This document shows, piece after piece, positions 41,278 to 49,859 of a stretch of 64,000 nt of DNA. Origin of the DNA: WJKG01 sp964627305 (GTDB taxonomy: Bacteria; Zixibacteria; MSB-5A5; GN15; FEB-12); the NCBI GenBank assembly GCA_964627305.1, contig CAZVHP010000002.1:1-64000 (forward strand). Direction: 5' to 3'. The notes under the pieces are model-generated. The model did no database searches, was not told the DNA's origin, and saw only the letters and a program-made list of their open reading frames with translations. The position numbers and the translations under genes are program-made. Each line of letters starts with the position of its first letter. Positions within the stretch are counted from its first letter, which is position 1.

Positions 41278-43884
41278 GTGGATTTGAGTCACTGGGACAG
41301 GGTACAGGAGCTGTTTGACCGGGCGGTCGATCTGCCGACCGGGCAGCGTGAGACGTTTCTTCGTGAGCAGTGTGCCGGCGATGAGTTGCTGTACAGCGAA
41401 GTCCTTTCGTTGATTGCAGCCGACAACCTGCAGCACAGCTTTCTTGACGAGCAGGCGATGGACCTGTTCGAGGTCAGGTCGATCGAGCACTCTGAAGGGC
41501 AGTTGGTCGGCCCGTATCGCCTGATCAGGAAGATCGCTGCCGGGGGAATGGGGCTGGTGTTCCTTGCTGAGCGTATCGACGGTCAGTACACGCAGCGGGT
41601 AGCGTTGAAGCTGATCAAGCGGGGGATGGACTCTGATGAGATCATTCGCCGGTTTACGGCGGAGCGTCAGATCCTGGCGAATCTGAGTCACCCGAACATC
41701 GCGCGGCTGATTGATGGTGGTTTGAGTTCTGAGGGAGTGCCCTGGTTCTCAATGGAGTATGTGGACGGCGAGCCGATCGATGCCTACTGTGACAAGAGGG
41801 GACTGACGATCAGGGAGCGCCTGATGCTGTTTCTGACAGTGTGCCGGGCAGTGCAGTATGCTCAGCAGAACCTGGTGGTGCATCGCGATCTCAAGCCCGG
41901 CAACATCCTGGTGACGTCGGAAGGAACGGTCAAGCTGCTGGATTTTGGCATCGCCAAGTTGCTTGGCACCGGACAGGGCAATGACGGGCTAGCTGATCTG
42001 ACGCGCACGGGATTGCGGGTGATGACACCGGGGTATGCCTCGCCGGAGCAGGTCAGGGGGGAAGCGGTGACGACGGCGAGCGATGTGTATTCTCTGGGGG
42101 TGGTACTGTATCGTCTGTTGACGGGATCGGCTCCCTATCACTTGACCGGTGATACACCTCTGGAACTGGAGCGAGTGATCTGCCAGACCGATCCCAAGCG
42201 GCCCAGCGCGGCGGTAACCGGCCATCAGACAGGGACCGAAGCTGGGCTTGGGGAGGATGCTGATCGGGCTGCCGTTTGCCGGGCGCGAGGGACAGTGTTG
42301 CCACGGCTCAGGCGACAACTGTCGGGAGATCTGGACAACATCTGTCTGATGGCTTTGCGCAAGGAGCCGGACCGTCGGTATCAGACGGCGTCGCAGTTGG
42401 CGGACGATATCGCGAGGCATCTTGATGGTCGTCCGGTTCGGGCTCGTGGTAACTCGTTGCGATATCGTGCTGGCAAGTTTCTGCGGCGCTACCGGGTGGG
42501 GGTTGCGGCCCTGGCGGTTTTCGTGGCGTTGATCGCCTCGCTGATTGTAGTGTACACGATGAAGCTTCAGCAGGAGCGAGATCGAGCGCAACTGGAGGCG
42601 CGCAAGGCAGAGGAAGTCTCTCAGTTCCTGGCCGGTCTGTTCGAGGTGTCTGACCCAAGCGAGTCGGTGGGCGAGACGGTCACCGCCCGAGAACTGCTGG
42701 ATGAAGGTGCACAGCGCCTCTTGATTGATCTGGCCGACCAACCGGAGACTCAGGCCGCGATGATGACGGTGGTGGGCAATGTCTACCACCAGTTGGGTCT
42801 GTCTCAGAAGGCAGATACGATCCTCACCAAGGCAATGCGCATATGGCAGGAGCATACCGGTCTGGACCACGCCGATGCGGCCAGGACGGTTCACCATCTG
42901 GCCGTGGTGGCGTATGACCTGGCTGAGTATGATCGAGCAGAGCTTCTGTACCTCGAGGCGCTCGAGATCAACCGCAACCTTCATGGCGAGGAACATGCCA
43001 CGGTGGCTGAGGATATCAACAATCTCGGCGCCGTCTTCAAGCGCAAGGGAGACCTGGATGCAGCGCGGGAGATGTTTGAGAAGGCGCTGGACCTTCGCTT
43101 GCGACTCACCGGTGAGGTGGATCTTGCTGTTGCCCACAGTATGAATCACCTCGGAGGCATCCTTCGCGAGCAGGGAGAATACGAGCGGGCAGAGAAGCTG
43201 CTTCGCCGTGGACTGGAGATTCGTCGAGAGCTTGTCGGGCCACACCACTTCGAAACGATTGCCAGTATGGGCAACATGGCGCGCTTTCATACTCAGTTCA
43301 AAGAGTACGACAAGGCGGAGGCGCTCTATCGCGAAGCGCTGGAGCTGCTGCATACGATGGTAGGCGAAGAGCATCGCTATGTCGCCGGTATTACGGGCTC
43401 GCTGGCGCACGTCTTGTTGAGCAGGGGCGATTTTGTTGGGGCCGAGCAATACTATCGCGAGTCTCTTGACATTTTCACTGCCGTTCTTCCCCCCCGCCAT
43501 GTGCACACATCAGGTGCCATGGTAGGGGTTGCGGACGCCTTACGGATGCAGGGCCGCTCAGGCGAGGCCGAACCGCTGCTGCGCGAAGCACTGGGTATCC
43601 GAGAAGCTGCCTGGCCAGCAGACCATTGGCAGGTGGCTCAGGCACGAGCTATGCTGGGGCTGTGTCTGGCAGACACGAGACGTGAGACGGAGGCAATACC
43701 GTTGCTGGAAGAGTCTCTCGATCCGCTGAGGATCAGGATGGGTGCGGAGCACCGGCTGCCGCAGGAGGCAGGAGCGCGACTGGTACGTATACTCGAAGAT
43801 GGCGGCCAGACGCAGCGGGCAGACTCACTGAGAGAATGGTTGGCGATCGAGCCAGAAGACAGCTTATCTGGTTCTGCTCGTTAG
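41278..43884 (+). CDS. Membrane Ser/Thr protein kinase with TPR repeats
   Basis: This protein has about 868 residues. GTG 41278 follows GAGGG; a TTG at 41260 inside the sigma gene is possible. A short N-terminal domain precedes the kinase (about 72-380): glycine loop IAAGGMGLVFLAE, VALKLIK, HRDLKPGNIL (His202-Arg203-Asp204), LLDFGIAKLL and the APE-like TPGYASPEQ. One membrane helix (about 405-428) separates it from an outer region of about eight tetratricopeptide repeats. Such kinase-TPR proteins probably sense or bind proteins and pair with the ECF sigma factor as a signalling unit. The stimulus is unknown. Confidence 0.93.
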   Translation: MDLSHWDRVQELFDRAVDLPTGQRETFLREQCAGDELLYSEVLSLIAADNLQHSFLDEQAMDLFEVRSIEHSEGQLVGPYRLIRKIAAGGMGLVFLAERIDGQYTQRVALKLIKRGMDSDEIIRRFTAERQILANLSHPNIARLIDGGLSSEGVPWFSMEYVDGEPIDAYCDKRGLTIRERLMLFLTVCRAVQYAQQNLVVHRDLKPGNILVTSEGTVKLLDFGIAKLLGTGQGNDGLADLTRTGLRVMTPGYASPEQVRGEAVTTASDVYSLGVVLYRLLTGSAPYHLTGDTPLELERVICQTDPKRPSAAVTGHQTGTEAGLGEDADRAAVCRARGTVLPRLRRQLSGDLDNICLMALRKEPDRRYQTASQLADDIARHLDGRPVRARGNSLRYRAGKFLRRYRVGVAALAVFVALIASLIVVYTMKLQQERDRAQLEARKAEEVSQFLAGLFEVSDPSESVGETVTARELLDEGAQRLLIDLADQPETQAAMMTVVGNVYHQLGLSQKADTILTKAMRIWQEHTGLDHADAARTVHHLAVVAYDLAEYDRAELLYLEALEINRNLHGEEHATVAEDINNLGAVFKRKGDLDAAREMFEKALDLRLRLTGEVDLAVAHSMNHLGGILREQGEYERAEKLLRRGLEIRRELVGPHHFETIASMGNMARFHTQFKEYDKAEALYREALELLHTMVGEEHRYVAGITGSLAHVLLSRGDFVGAEQYYRESLDIFTAVLPPRHVHTSGAMVGVADALRMQGRSGEAEPLLREALGIREAAWPADHWQVAQARAMLGLCLADTRRETEAIPLLEESLDPLRIRMGAEHRLPQEAGARLVRILEDGGQTQRADSLREWLAIEPEDSLSGSAR

Positions 43885-44054
43885 GTGCAACTCGCTCGAA
43901 CAGCGGGGCGTAGTCGTCGGGAAGTTGATTGCGCACTTGATTGCGTTGGCTGCCTGAGATGGCATCGCGGACGATATCGATCACCGGCCGGGCGTGAAAC
44001 TGGACATCGGTCTGAGGTGGTGTCACGTGCGGCCCGAGCACCGGGATTTCGCCA

Positions 44055-44089
44055 GCAGAGAAATCCCCCGAGGGCGACCTCCCGGGGGA
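44055..44089 (-). terminator. Rho-independent terminator after the peroxiredoxin gene
   Basis: TCCCCCG pairs with CGGGGGA around a further AGG/CCT stem with a small bulge. On the minus strand TTTCTCTGC follows. The 43885-44122 gap holds nothing else supported. Confidence 0.7.
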
Positions 44090-44122
44090 ATCATATGCTG
44101 AATCGAGTTGTCAGGTGACGGG

Positions 44123-44836
44123 CTACTTCGGTTGCCAGACCTTCCAGACCTTGCCGACGAGGTCCGGTCCGGGTTTGAGGGTGGGATCGCCCGGCTCCCA
44201 TCCGGCGGGAGTGGCCTCGGCACCCTTCATTTTGCGCACGTGCTGGAAAGCGTGGACCTGGCGAATGGTTTCCTCGATCTTTCGCCCGACCGGAGGTGTC
44301 ATTACCTCCATTGCCTGCACTACGCCATCGGGGTCGATGAGGAATCGTCCACGGATATTGACGCCATTGGCCTCATCGTAGACACCGTAGACGCGGCCCA
44401 GATTGCCGGCGCCATCGGAGACCATCGGCCAGGGGATGCCGTCTTTGGTCATTTTGGAGAGTTCGACCTCTTCCCAGATTTTGTGGACGAAGGTGGAATC
44501 GACAGAGACGCTGAGGACTTCGACACCGAGCTTCTGGAGCTCGTCAAACTTGCCGGCGACCGCCGACAATTCGGTGGGTCAGACGAAGGTGAAATCGCCG
44601 GGGTAGAAGCAGAGCAGGACCCATTTGCCGGCGTAGTCGGACAGCTTGACGCTGGTCATTTTGCCTTTGTGCCATGCGGGGGCTTCGAAATCGGGGGCCT
44701 TGCGGCCGACGCGAACCTGGACCATATCTGAGACTCCTTCTGGTTTGGCGTCGCCTTTCGGCTGACTGTCTTGATTTGGTTTTTCGCCAACGACCGTGCC
44801 GGTCGGTTTGGCACAACCGACAGCTTCATCGGCCAT
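44123..44836 (-). CDS. Selenocysteine-containing peroxiredoxin (AhpC/TSA family)
   Basis: The start is ATG 44836 after AAGGAGGTG. The frame runs through FYPGDFTFV, then TGA (44581-44579), then PTELSAVAGKFDEL to the stop at 44123, 237 codons. In peroxiredoxins this position is the peroxidatic Cys of DFTFVCPTEL, so TGA at codon 86 most simply encodes selenocysteine. A SECIS-like hairpin lies 9 nt after it (44550-44569). The usual resolving-cysteine region reads EATPAGWEPGD instead of VCPAGW, so no resolving Cys is seen there. The enzyme would reduce peroxides and fits beside perR, katA and a thioredoxin-like gene. The alternative is a nonsense mutation, but the perfect frame on both sides argues against it. 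The first 38 residues are a family-unusual extension. Confidence 0.88.
44550..44569 (-). promoter_or_regulatory. SECIS-like stem-loop
   Basis: On the coding strand TTGTCGGC pairs with GCCGGCAA (8 bp, one G-U pair) around the tetraloop GGTC. It begins 9 nt after the TGA. Bacterial SECIS elements sit at this distance, and the E. coli fdhF loop also carries GGUC bases that contact SelB. Confidence 0.75.
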
Positions 44837-44886
44837 AGACACCTCCTTATGTTGATGGTTGGTCAGGCCATAGTGAACTCAGTAAA

Positions 44887-44914
44887 CATATACTACATAG
44901 TCCTCTCTTGACAA
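44887..44914 (-). promoter_or_regulatory. Promoter candidate for the Sec-peroxiredoxin gene
   Basis: On the minus strand TTGTCA (44914-44909), a 16-bp spacer and TATATG (44892-44887) lie 51 bp upstream of the start codon. Confidence 0.5.
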
Positions 44915-45013
44915 TCAACAGCTATCGTCGCTGGAGGGCCGGTAGTTGACGCTTCCTGGTGGGTTTTGGTAGTGGTGCCGTCGTACTCGGGGCGATCTGG
45001 ACGCGCTACATAA

Positions 45014-45028
45014 TTAGACATTATCTAA
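45014..45028. promoter_or_regulatory. PerR operator candidate upstream of the peroxiredoxin gene
   Basis: TTAGACATTATCTAA has perfect half-sites TTAGA and TCTAA with a 5-bp centre. It lies between the perR stop and the peroxiredoxin promoter. Confidence 0.7.
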
Positions 45029-45052
45029 TGGCGGGTTAGAGAAAGAGCTGCG

Positions 45053-45451
45053 CTATTCCTGTTTTTTGCGACCGCGCAGGATGACCTGATAGTCGCGGAT
45101 GTGGAAGTCCTTGAGGTTACTTCCTCCGGAGACGCCGAGGTATTCCCAGGGGATGTCGTGGATTTCGCCGGTCTCTTCATCGATGAAGTGGTGATGGCGT
45201 TCGAGGTTGGGATCGAAGACGACAACGCCTTCGCGCAGCAGTTGGGTTCTGATTAGTCCCTTGGCTACCAATAGATTGAGGGTGTTGTACACGGTTGCCC
45301 GGGAGACGGTGGGGCACTGTTGACGGGCGGCCTTGAGAAGCTGTTCGGCGGTTGGGTGACTGTGATTGTGGAGGACGCAGTCGATTACAGCAATGCGCTG
45401 GGGCGTGGGTTGCACGCCGAGATTGCGGAGTATGGAGATGGCATCGTGCAT
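45053..45451 (-). CDS. perR: Fur-family peroxide regulator
   Basis: This is a 132-residue protein from the ATG at 45451; an upstream in-frame ATG would precede the promoter. The N-terminal winged helix (PTPQRIAVIDCVL ... VSRATVYNTLNLLVAKGLI) binds DNA. The regulatory metal ligands of B. subtilis PerR (H37, D85, H91, H93, D104) are all present at a constant offset of five: H32, D80, H86, H88, D99. The structural zinc CxxC pairs are absent (DEET in place of the first), as known for Leptospira PerR. It should repress catalase and peroxiredoxin genes until iron-catalysed oxidation of His. An operator-like site overlaps its own promoter, so autoregulation is likely. Confidence 0.82.
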   Translation of the reverse strand: MHDAISILRNLGVQPTPQRIAVIDCVLHNHSHPTAEQLLKAARQQCPTVSRATVYNTLNLLVAKGLIRTQLLREGVVVFDPNLERHHHFIDEETGEIHDIPWEYLGVSGGSNLKDFHIRDYQVILRGRKKQE

Positions 45452-45458
45452 TGTGTTC

Positions 45459-45488
45459 AGAATAGGTATTCTCTTAGACGGTGTCAAA
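45459..45488 (-). promoter_or_regulatory. Leaderless perR promoter with overlapping operator
   Basis: On the minus strand TTGACA (45487-45482), 17 bp and TATTCT (45464-45459) end 7 bp before the ATG at 45451. The operator-like TTAGACGGTGTCAAA at 45474-45488 (plus reading) covers the -35 and spacer. The rest of 45452-45751 shows no gene; TTAGACAATGACAGC near 45716, before the thioredoxin gene, is a weak related half-site. Confidence 0.7.
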
Positions 45489-45751
45489 TACAAAGTCTTA
45501 CTTGAGGGGGATTGCTGATCGTATTGCTGTTGGTGCGGGAGGTGGTGCATGGGGCAATGTCTAAGGGCGGTCTATATTGGTTTCATTACGGGCCAAGGGC
45601 ATCAGTGTGTCGAGCTGTCGCTATAGTGTTGTTATACAAGCATATGCGTTCTTTTTTGGCAAAAGAACCCATTGTCGGGAACCTTGACAGTAGGTGAACA
45701 CGTTTAGGGTATAAGTTAGACAATGACAGCACAAACGAGGATAGATAGTTG

Positions 45752-46171
45752 ATGAGCGAACTATACTTGAGCGATGTGGGTAATGGCAGTTTCCTGAGCT
45801 TTGTGGGGAGGGACGGCGTCACGGCGGTTCTTTTCGAGTCGCCGGAATGCAGCGTGTGTCGGGCGGTTCGGCCGGTTTTCGAGCAGGTTGCCGGGAGCCA
45901 TCGTGAGGCGCGGTTCGGGGTTTGCGATGTATCGGTCGAACCAGAGCTGGCCAGGCGGCTTGAGATAAGCTATCTGCCGACCTTGTTGGTGGCGAAAAGG
46001 GGAGTTTTAGTCTTTCGGCAACCCGGACGGTTCAGTGGTGAAGAGATCGGGCGGATCATTGAGTATGCTCAGCAGGTTGATTTGGAGCGGCTTCGAGCTG
46101 AGGCGGAGCGTGGTTCGGAGGCTCAGGTTACGGGACACTCAGGGAACACTCTGACCGACGTGACGGGATAG
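45752..46171 (+). CDS. Thioredoxin-like protein
   Basis: This is a 139-residue protein without a signal peptide. The thioredoxin fold is seen in VTAVLFESPECSVCRAVRPVFEQVAG (CSVC redox motif, residues about 33-36) and the cis-proline segment ISYLPTLLV. The motif differs from CGPC, so the redox potential or partners may differ. It is diverged from perR and close to a Sec-peroxiredoxin, for which it could serve as reductant (inference). The C-terminal 30 residues are charged and not conserved in thioredoxins. Confidence 0.85.
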   Translation: MSELYLSDVGNGSFLSFVGRDGVTAVLFESPECSVCRAVRPVFEQVAGSHREARFGVCDVSVEPELARRLEISYLPTLLVAKRGVLVFRQPGRFSGEEIGRIIEYAQQVDLERLRAEAERGSEAQVTGHSGNTLTDVTG

Positions 46172-46247
46172 AGACAGAACAAGCAATTGGACAATAGCGC
46201 AAACACGACCATCGTGGAACGTGAAACTCAAACAAGGAGCAAATGCG

Positions 46248-46421
46248 ATGACTAACGAGATGAACAACTACAAGCAGGACCTCAGTTACAAGTGGGTCAA
46301 GGCATCGTCCGGGACAACGTACCTTTGTCCGGTGAAGGATCTTTCGAAGATGGACAACCCGAGCGAAGAGCAGTTGCGTTCGATCTGTGTCGATGAGTCG
46401 CTGGATCCGCAGAACTCGTAG
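46248..46421 (+). CDS. Small acidic protein of unknown function
   Basis: This is a 57-residue protein from ATG 46248 with AAGGAG 8 bp upstream and a strong terminator 29 bp after the stop. It includes YKWVKASSGTTYLCPVKDL and a second Cys (RSICVDESLDP). The good translation signals and terminator support a real gene. I do not recognise the family. It is 76 bp downstream of the thioredoxin-like gene, possibly in the same transcript. Confidence 0.7.
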   Translation: MTNEMNNYKQDLSYKWVKASSGTTYLCPVKDLSKMDNPSEEQLRSICVDESLDPQNS

Positions 46422-46450
46422 TCTGCGGAGTCGACAAGGTCGGTGAAGGG

Positions 46451-46479
46451 AAGGAGGCGCCTGGCGCCTCCTTTTTTTT
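46451..46479 (+). terminator. Rho-independent terminator
   Basis: AAGGAGGCG pairs with CGCCTCCTT around CCTGG, followed by eight T. Confidence 0.95.
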
Positions 46480-46554
46480 GCGGTGGGAGGGGATCCCGGA
46501 ACAGGCAGGAAGGTCTGATTTGGCGCAAAACGTGAAAAAAGTCACAATTTTCGC

Positions 46555-46583
46555 TTGACGTGAACCGACGGAGAGGTTAGAAT
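46555..46583 (+). promoter_or_regulatory. Promoter of the metal island
   Basis: TTGACG at 46555-46560, a 17-bp spacer and TAGAAT at 46578-46583 precede the His-rich protein gene by 44 bp. Confidence 0.7.
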
Positions 46584-46590
46584 GGCCCTA

Positions 46591-46613
46591 TTGAAAATGA
46601 AATTCACTTGCAA
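46591..46613. promoter_or_regulatory. Fur/Zur-like palindromic operator candidate
   Basis: Half-sites TTGAAAATGAA and TTCACTTGCAA flank one central base. Nine of eleven positions pair as an inverted repeat. It sits at the expected transcription start, so a metalloregulator bound here would repress the island. Confidence 0.55.
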
Positions 46614-46626
46614 TTAGGACCGGAAG

Positions 46627-47028
46627 ATGACCGGCAGGCCGAATCACTCAGATCAGCAAACTCGCAGCACCGTTCGCAGTCTGGCGGCGATGCTGGTGTT
46701 GGTGTCGCTGGGCTTGTTTGTTTTGGTTTCGGCCACCTCGTTGCATTATCACGTGCTGCCAGACGGGAGGCTTGTCGTTCACAGTCATCCTGTCGACGGG
46801 CCCTCAGAGGGTGGGGGGCGGCACGACCACACCCCCGGTGAGTATATACTTGTCAAGGCGGCAGTCAGCTCGATTCAGGCTGATGAGCCGTTGCCTCAGT
46901 TAGTCCCCATTTTTGCTGGTCTGTCGGCCGGTTACATTGCCGATGCGGCTGAGCAGCGACTTCTCTCCTATCAGGGCACCCAGTTGGCGTTTCGTGCCCC
47001 ACCTCTTGCCGGCACTCTCAGCGCGTAG
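46627..47028 (+). CDS. His-rich exported or membrane-anchored small protein
   Basis: This is a 133-residue protein. Residues about 20-40 are hydrophobic (AAMLVLVSLGLFVLVSA), followed by a histidine cluster LHYHVLPDGRLVVHSHP ... RHDHTPGEY. Similar His-rich proteins precede metal-linked TonB receptors in Bacteroidota, and a periplasmic metal-binding role is inferred. The TonB receptor starts 68 bp downstream. Confidence 0.75.
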   Translation: MTGRPNHSDQQTRSTVRSLAAMLVLVSLGLFVLVSATSLHYHVLPDGRLVVHSHPVDGPSEGGGRHDHTPGEYILVKAAVSSIQADEPLPQLVPIFAGLSAGYIADAAEQRLLSYQGTQLAFRAPPLAGTLSA

Positions 47029-47096
47029 TCCGTTTGTCGGGCGAGCGCGCATCGCGGCAGTATTTGATGAACACAACAAGACGATGAGGTGCCAAC

Positions 47097-49475
47097 ATGG
47101 CTGGATTGGTCAGATGGGTGCTGACGGCGCTGGTAGTGATTGTCGTTGGCGGATCGGCGCAGGCCGGTATGATATCGGGGCAAGTTACTGACAGCACATC
47201 GGGCGAGCCGGTAGCGTTTGTTTCGGTGCAGATTGACGGTACCAGTATGGGTGCTGTAGCTGATTCGACCGGGGGATTTGTGATACGCAGGGTAAGGAGC
47301 GGTGAGCATGTGCTGGTGGTTTCGGCGGTGGGTTATCTGCCCCGGAAGATGACGGTTGAGGTTGGTCCGCCGCGACGAGCGGAGTTGGCGATAGCGTTGC
47401 AGGCGACGCAACTGGAGTCGGCCGGGATAGTGGTTTCGGGGACACGCACGCCGCGTTTTGTCAAGGATGCGCCGGTGTTCACGGAGGTGATATCGAAGGC
47501 CTCGATTGAGGCCAAGTCGGCCCATAACATATTTGATGCTTTGGAGGGGGAGTCCGGTGTGCGGGTGGAGCAGCAGTGCCAGGGGTGCAATTTCGCGGTG
47601 CTCCGCATGCAGGGGCTGGGGGCCGATCACACACAGGTGTTGCTTGATGGTCAGCCAGTGTACTCGGGGCTGGCCGCCGTGTGCGGGTTGCAGCAGATGA
47701 GTACGACGGATATCGATCGTATTGAGATTGTCAAGGGGGCAGGCTCGGCGCTGTATGGCAGCAATGCCGTGGCCGGGGCAATAAATGTTGTCTCGGCGGT
47801 GCCGCGGCAGACCGAGGCCAAGTTCGGTGTTGAGGCAGGTGAGTACGGCACAAACGCCTATAGCCTTTCGGCGAGCACTCGCAAGGATAATGTGGGCCTG
47901 TTCTTGTTCGCGCAGCAGACGGAGCAGGATGAGCTTGATGCGACAGGTGACATGAATGCCCCTGATGGTGTGGATGAACCGGATGGCTGGCTGGACCGGG
48001 TGCGCTCCACGGCGCGAAGCGCGGGATTCAGTTTGCATGTTGATGATCTGGTGTCCACTGATCGGCTGATACTCAGGGGGCGGGCGATGTCGGAGACGCG
48101 TCTGGGCGGCTGGCTGGAGGACAATCTGTTCGAAAACCCGTTTGCTGAGGGATCGGAGCGTGTCATCACGGATCGTTACACCGCCCAGGCGGAGTACTCG
48201 CTGTGGATGAGCGGCGGGATCCAGATCAACACCAGTGTGGCGCTGGTTGGTCACAAGCGGGATGCGACCAATGACACGTTCCTTGGTGATTACCAGGAGG
48301 TGCATGGTACGGATCCGCCGGTGGAGTTGCTGCGACCGTACACAGCCGATGAGGACCTGTTGAGTTTCAATGTGAATGTGGTGCAGCCGATCGGTTGCAA
48401 GCACAGTCTTCTGATGGGCGGACAGGTATCGCACAACCGGCTGGAGGAGAGCGGGATGTATGTCGACATTGACAGCGGCGACCCGTACACCTCGACCTCG
48501 CACAAGAAGGGGACGGATGTGGGGCTGTACCTGCAGGATGAATTCAAGGCGACCAGCCGACTCGAGATAGTGGGCGGTTTGCGTTTTGACTATCACACTT
48601 CGGAAGATGAGTTCCGCGGTTCGGGGGACGTTTTGCCCGGTGGTCTGGAGCCGCTGGAATATGACGAGTCGACGGTCAATCCGCGGGTGTCGATCAAGTA
48701 CGCGGCAAGTGACCAGTTGGTTTTTCGCGGCTCGATCGGCAGTGGTTTTCGGGTTCCCTATGGGTTCTCCGAGGACCTGCATCTGTGCAGTGGCTCACCC
48801 CGGGTGTACAAGGGCGGGGGGCTGAAGCCGGAGAAGTCATTGAGCTATTCGCTTTCGGCCGATTACACGTTGTCGCGGGTGACGGCGAGTGTCAACTGCT
48901 ACCGCACCGAGCTTAGGGACGCCATCGCGTTTTCGGATGCCGATGAGGCGGTTGCGGACATGGGCTATACATATCAGTGGCGGAATGTCGATGATGCCTA
49001 TGTGATGGGTGCGGAGGTGAACGGGTCGGTGGCGGTCAGCTCTGGGTTGACGCTGGGCGTTCGGCTGGACCTGTTCGAAGGGAAATACGACAGTCCTCGT
49101 GAGGACTGGGCGGGGACACCGTACGAGAGTGTGAGTCGCCACATCTCCCGTTACCCCGGAGTGTCCGCAGGGATGAAGGCGGACTGGAGGGCTTCTGGCT
49201 GGCACCTGGTGGTCGATGCCGATTATAAGGGCAAGATGTATATCGACCTGCTGGAGCCGGCGGAGGAGTCGGACGTGAAGATTCACGAGACGGAGTCATT
49301 CGTGACGGTGGATGCCCGGCTCAGCCGTAAGATAATGGAGCGGTACAAGGTGTATGTGGGGGCGAGGAACCTGACCGATTACACCCAGAAGGAGAAGCAT
49401 ATTGAGGATGCCGCCTTCATGTACGCGCCTGTTTACGGGCGGATTATTTATGGTGGTTTCCAGGTGTCGTTGTAG
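47097..49475 (+). CDS. TonB-dependent receptor with N-terminal carboxypeptidase-regulatory-like domain
   Basis: This is a 792-residue outer-membrane active transporter; GAGGTG precedes the start. Residues 1-23 are a signal peptide and about 25-100 a CarboxypepD_reg-like beta-sandwich (ISGQVTDSTSGEPVAFVSV). The plug (about 105-230) carries RVEQQCQGCNFAVLRMQGL with a CxxC pair, LLDGQPVYSG and GSALYGSNAVAGAINVVSA. The rest is the 22-strand barrel ending in a typical aromatic/hydrophobic C-terminal strand (YGGFQVSL). The CxxC plug type occurs in receptors near metal systems. Metal or metallophore import is inferred from context; the substrate is not defined. Confidence 0.92.
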   Translation: MAGLVRWVLTALVVIVVGGSAQAGMISGQVTDSTSGEPVAFVSVQIDGTSMGAVADSTGGFVIRRVRSGEHVLVVSAVGYLPRKMTVEVGPPRRAELAIALQATQLESAGIVVSGTRTPRFVKDAPVFTEVISKASIEAKSAHNIFDALEGESGVRVEQQCQGCNFAVLRMQGLGADHTQVLLDGQPVYSGLAAVCGLQQMSTTDIDRIEIVKGAGSALYGSNAVAGAINVVSAVPRQTEAKFGVEAGEYGTNAYSLSASTRKDNVGLFLFAQQTEQDELDATGDMNAPDGVDEPDGWLDRVRSTARSAGFSLHVDDLVSTDRLILRGRAMSETRLGGWLEDNLFENPFAEGSERVITDRYTAQAEYSLWMSGGIQINTSVALVGHKRDATNDTFLGDYQEVHGTDPPVELLRPYTADEDLLSFNVNVVQPIGCKHSLLMGGQVSHNRLEESGMYVDIDSGDPYTSTSHKKGTDVGLYLQDEFKATSRLEIVGGLRFDYHTSEDEFRGSGDVLPGGLEPLEYDESTVNPRVSIKYAASDQLVFRGSIGSGFRVPYGFSEDLHLCSGSPRVYKGGGLKPEKSLSYSLSADYTLSRVTASVNCYRTELRDAIAFSDADEAVADMGYTYQWRNVDDAYVMGAEVNGSVAVSSGLTLGVRLDLFEGKYDSPREDWAGTPYESVSRHISRYPGVSAGMKADWRASGWHLVVDADYKGKMYIDLLEPAEESDVKIHETESFVTVDARLSRKIMERYKVYVGARNLTDYTQKEKHIEDAAFMYAPVYGRIIYGGFQVSL

Positions 49476-49623
49476 TTGAGCGAGTTTTGAAGGAAGGGAC
49501 AGCATTACTGGAGAGTAAGGCAGAAGACAGGCCGGGCTGCAGCGTCGGCCTCCTTGATGCACGTAGCATCGTCATCCGTCCGGCAGCCTGACCAGTCGCC
49601 ATTGCAACCGTCTCTGCCGCAAC

Positions 49624-49661
49624 GGTGCCCCGGTCCTTGTGATCGGGGCGCCGGTGTTTTT
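49624..49661 (+). terminator. Rho-independent terminator
   Basis: GGTGCCCCG pairs with CGGGGCGCC (one G-T pair), with an 11-nt loop, followed by GGTGTTTTT. Confidence 0.75.
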
Positions 49662-49783
49662 GGGGGAGAGGTGAGCGTTGACTGGTCCGGCTCGGTGGCT
49701 TGAGGTGTCATGCTATCTTGTTGGGGCACAATTATATCAAATCGTCGTTTGAGGGCTCGGCAGAGAGTGTTGGCAGATTTGGC

Positions 49784-49811
49784 TTGGCAATCTGGATTAT
49801 ATGGGTATATT
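49784..49811 (+). promoter_or_regulatory. Promoter candidate for the Cys-rich protein gene
   Basis: TTGGCA at 49784-49789, 16 bp and TATATT at 49806-49811 lie 48 bp before the ATG at 49860. Confidence 0.55.
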
Positions 49812-49859
49812 ATCGGCGATATGTGAAACTCAGATGCATGGCAAGGGGTTCAAGGCGAT

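Larger units (their letters stand above)
49476..49859. other. 384-bp intergenic region
   Basis: It holds a terminator (49624) and a promoter (49784). A cysteine-rich ORF on the minus strand overlaps the terminator stem and is judged spurious. Confidence 0.5.

Noticed and set aside
49505..49729. Cys-rich minus-strand ORF (GCNGDWSGC)
   Set aside because: Its coding region includes the terminator stem of the TonB gene, and it has no ribosome binding site.
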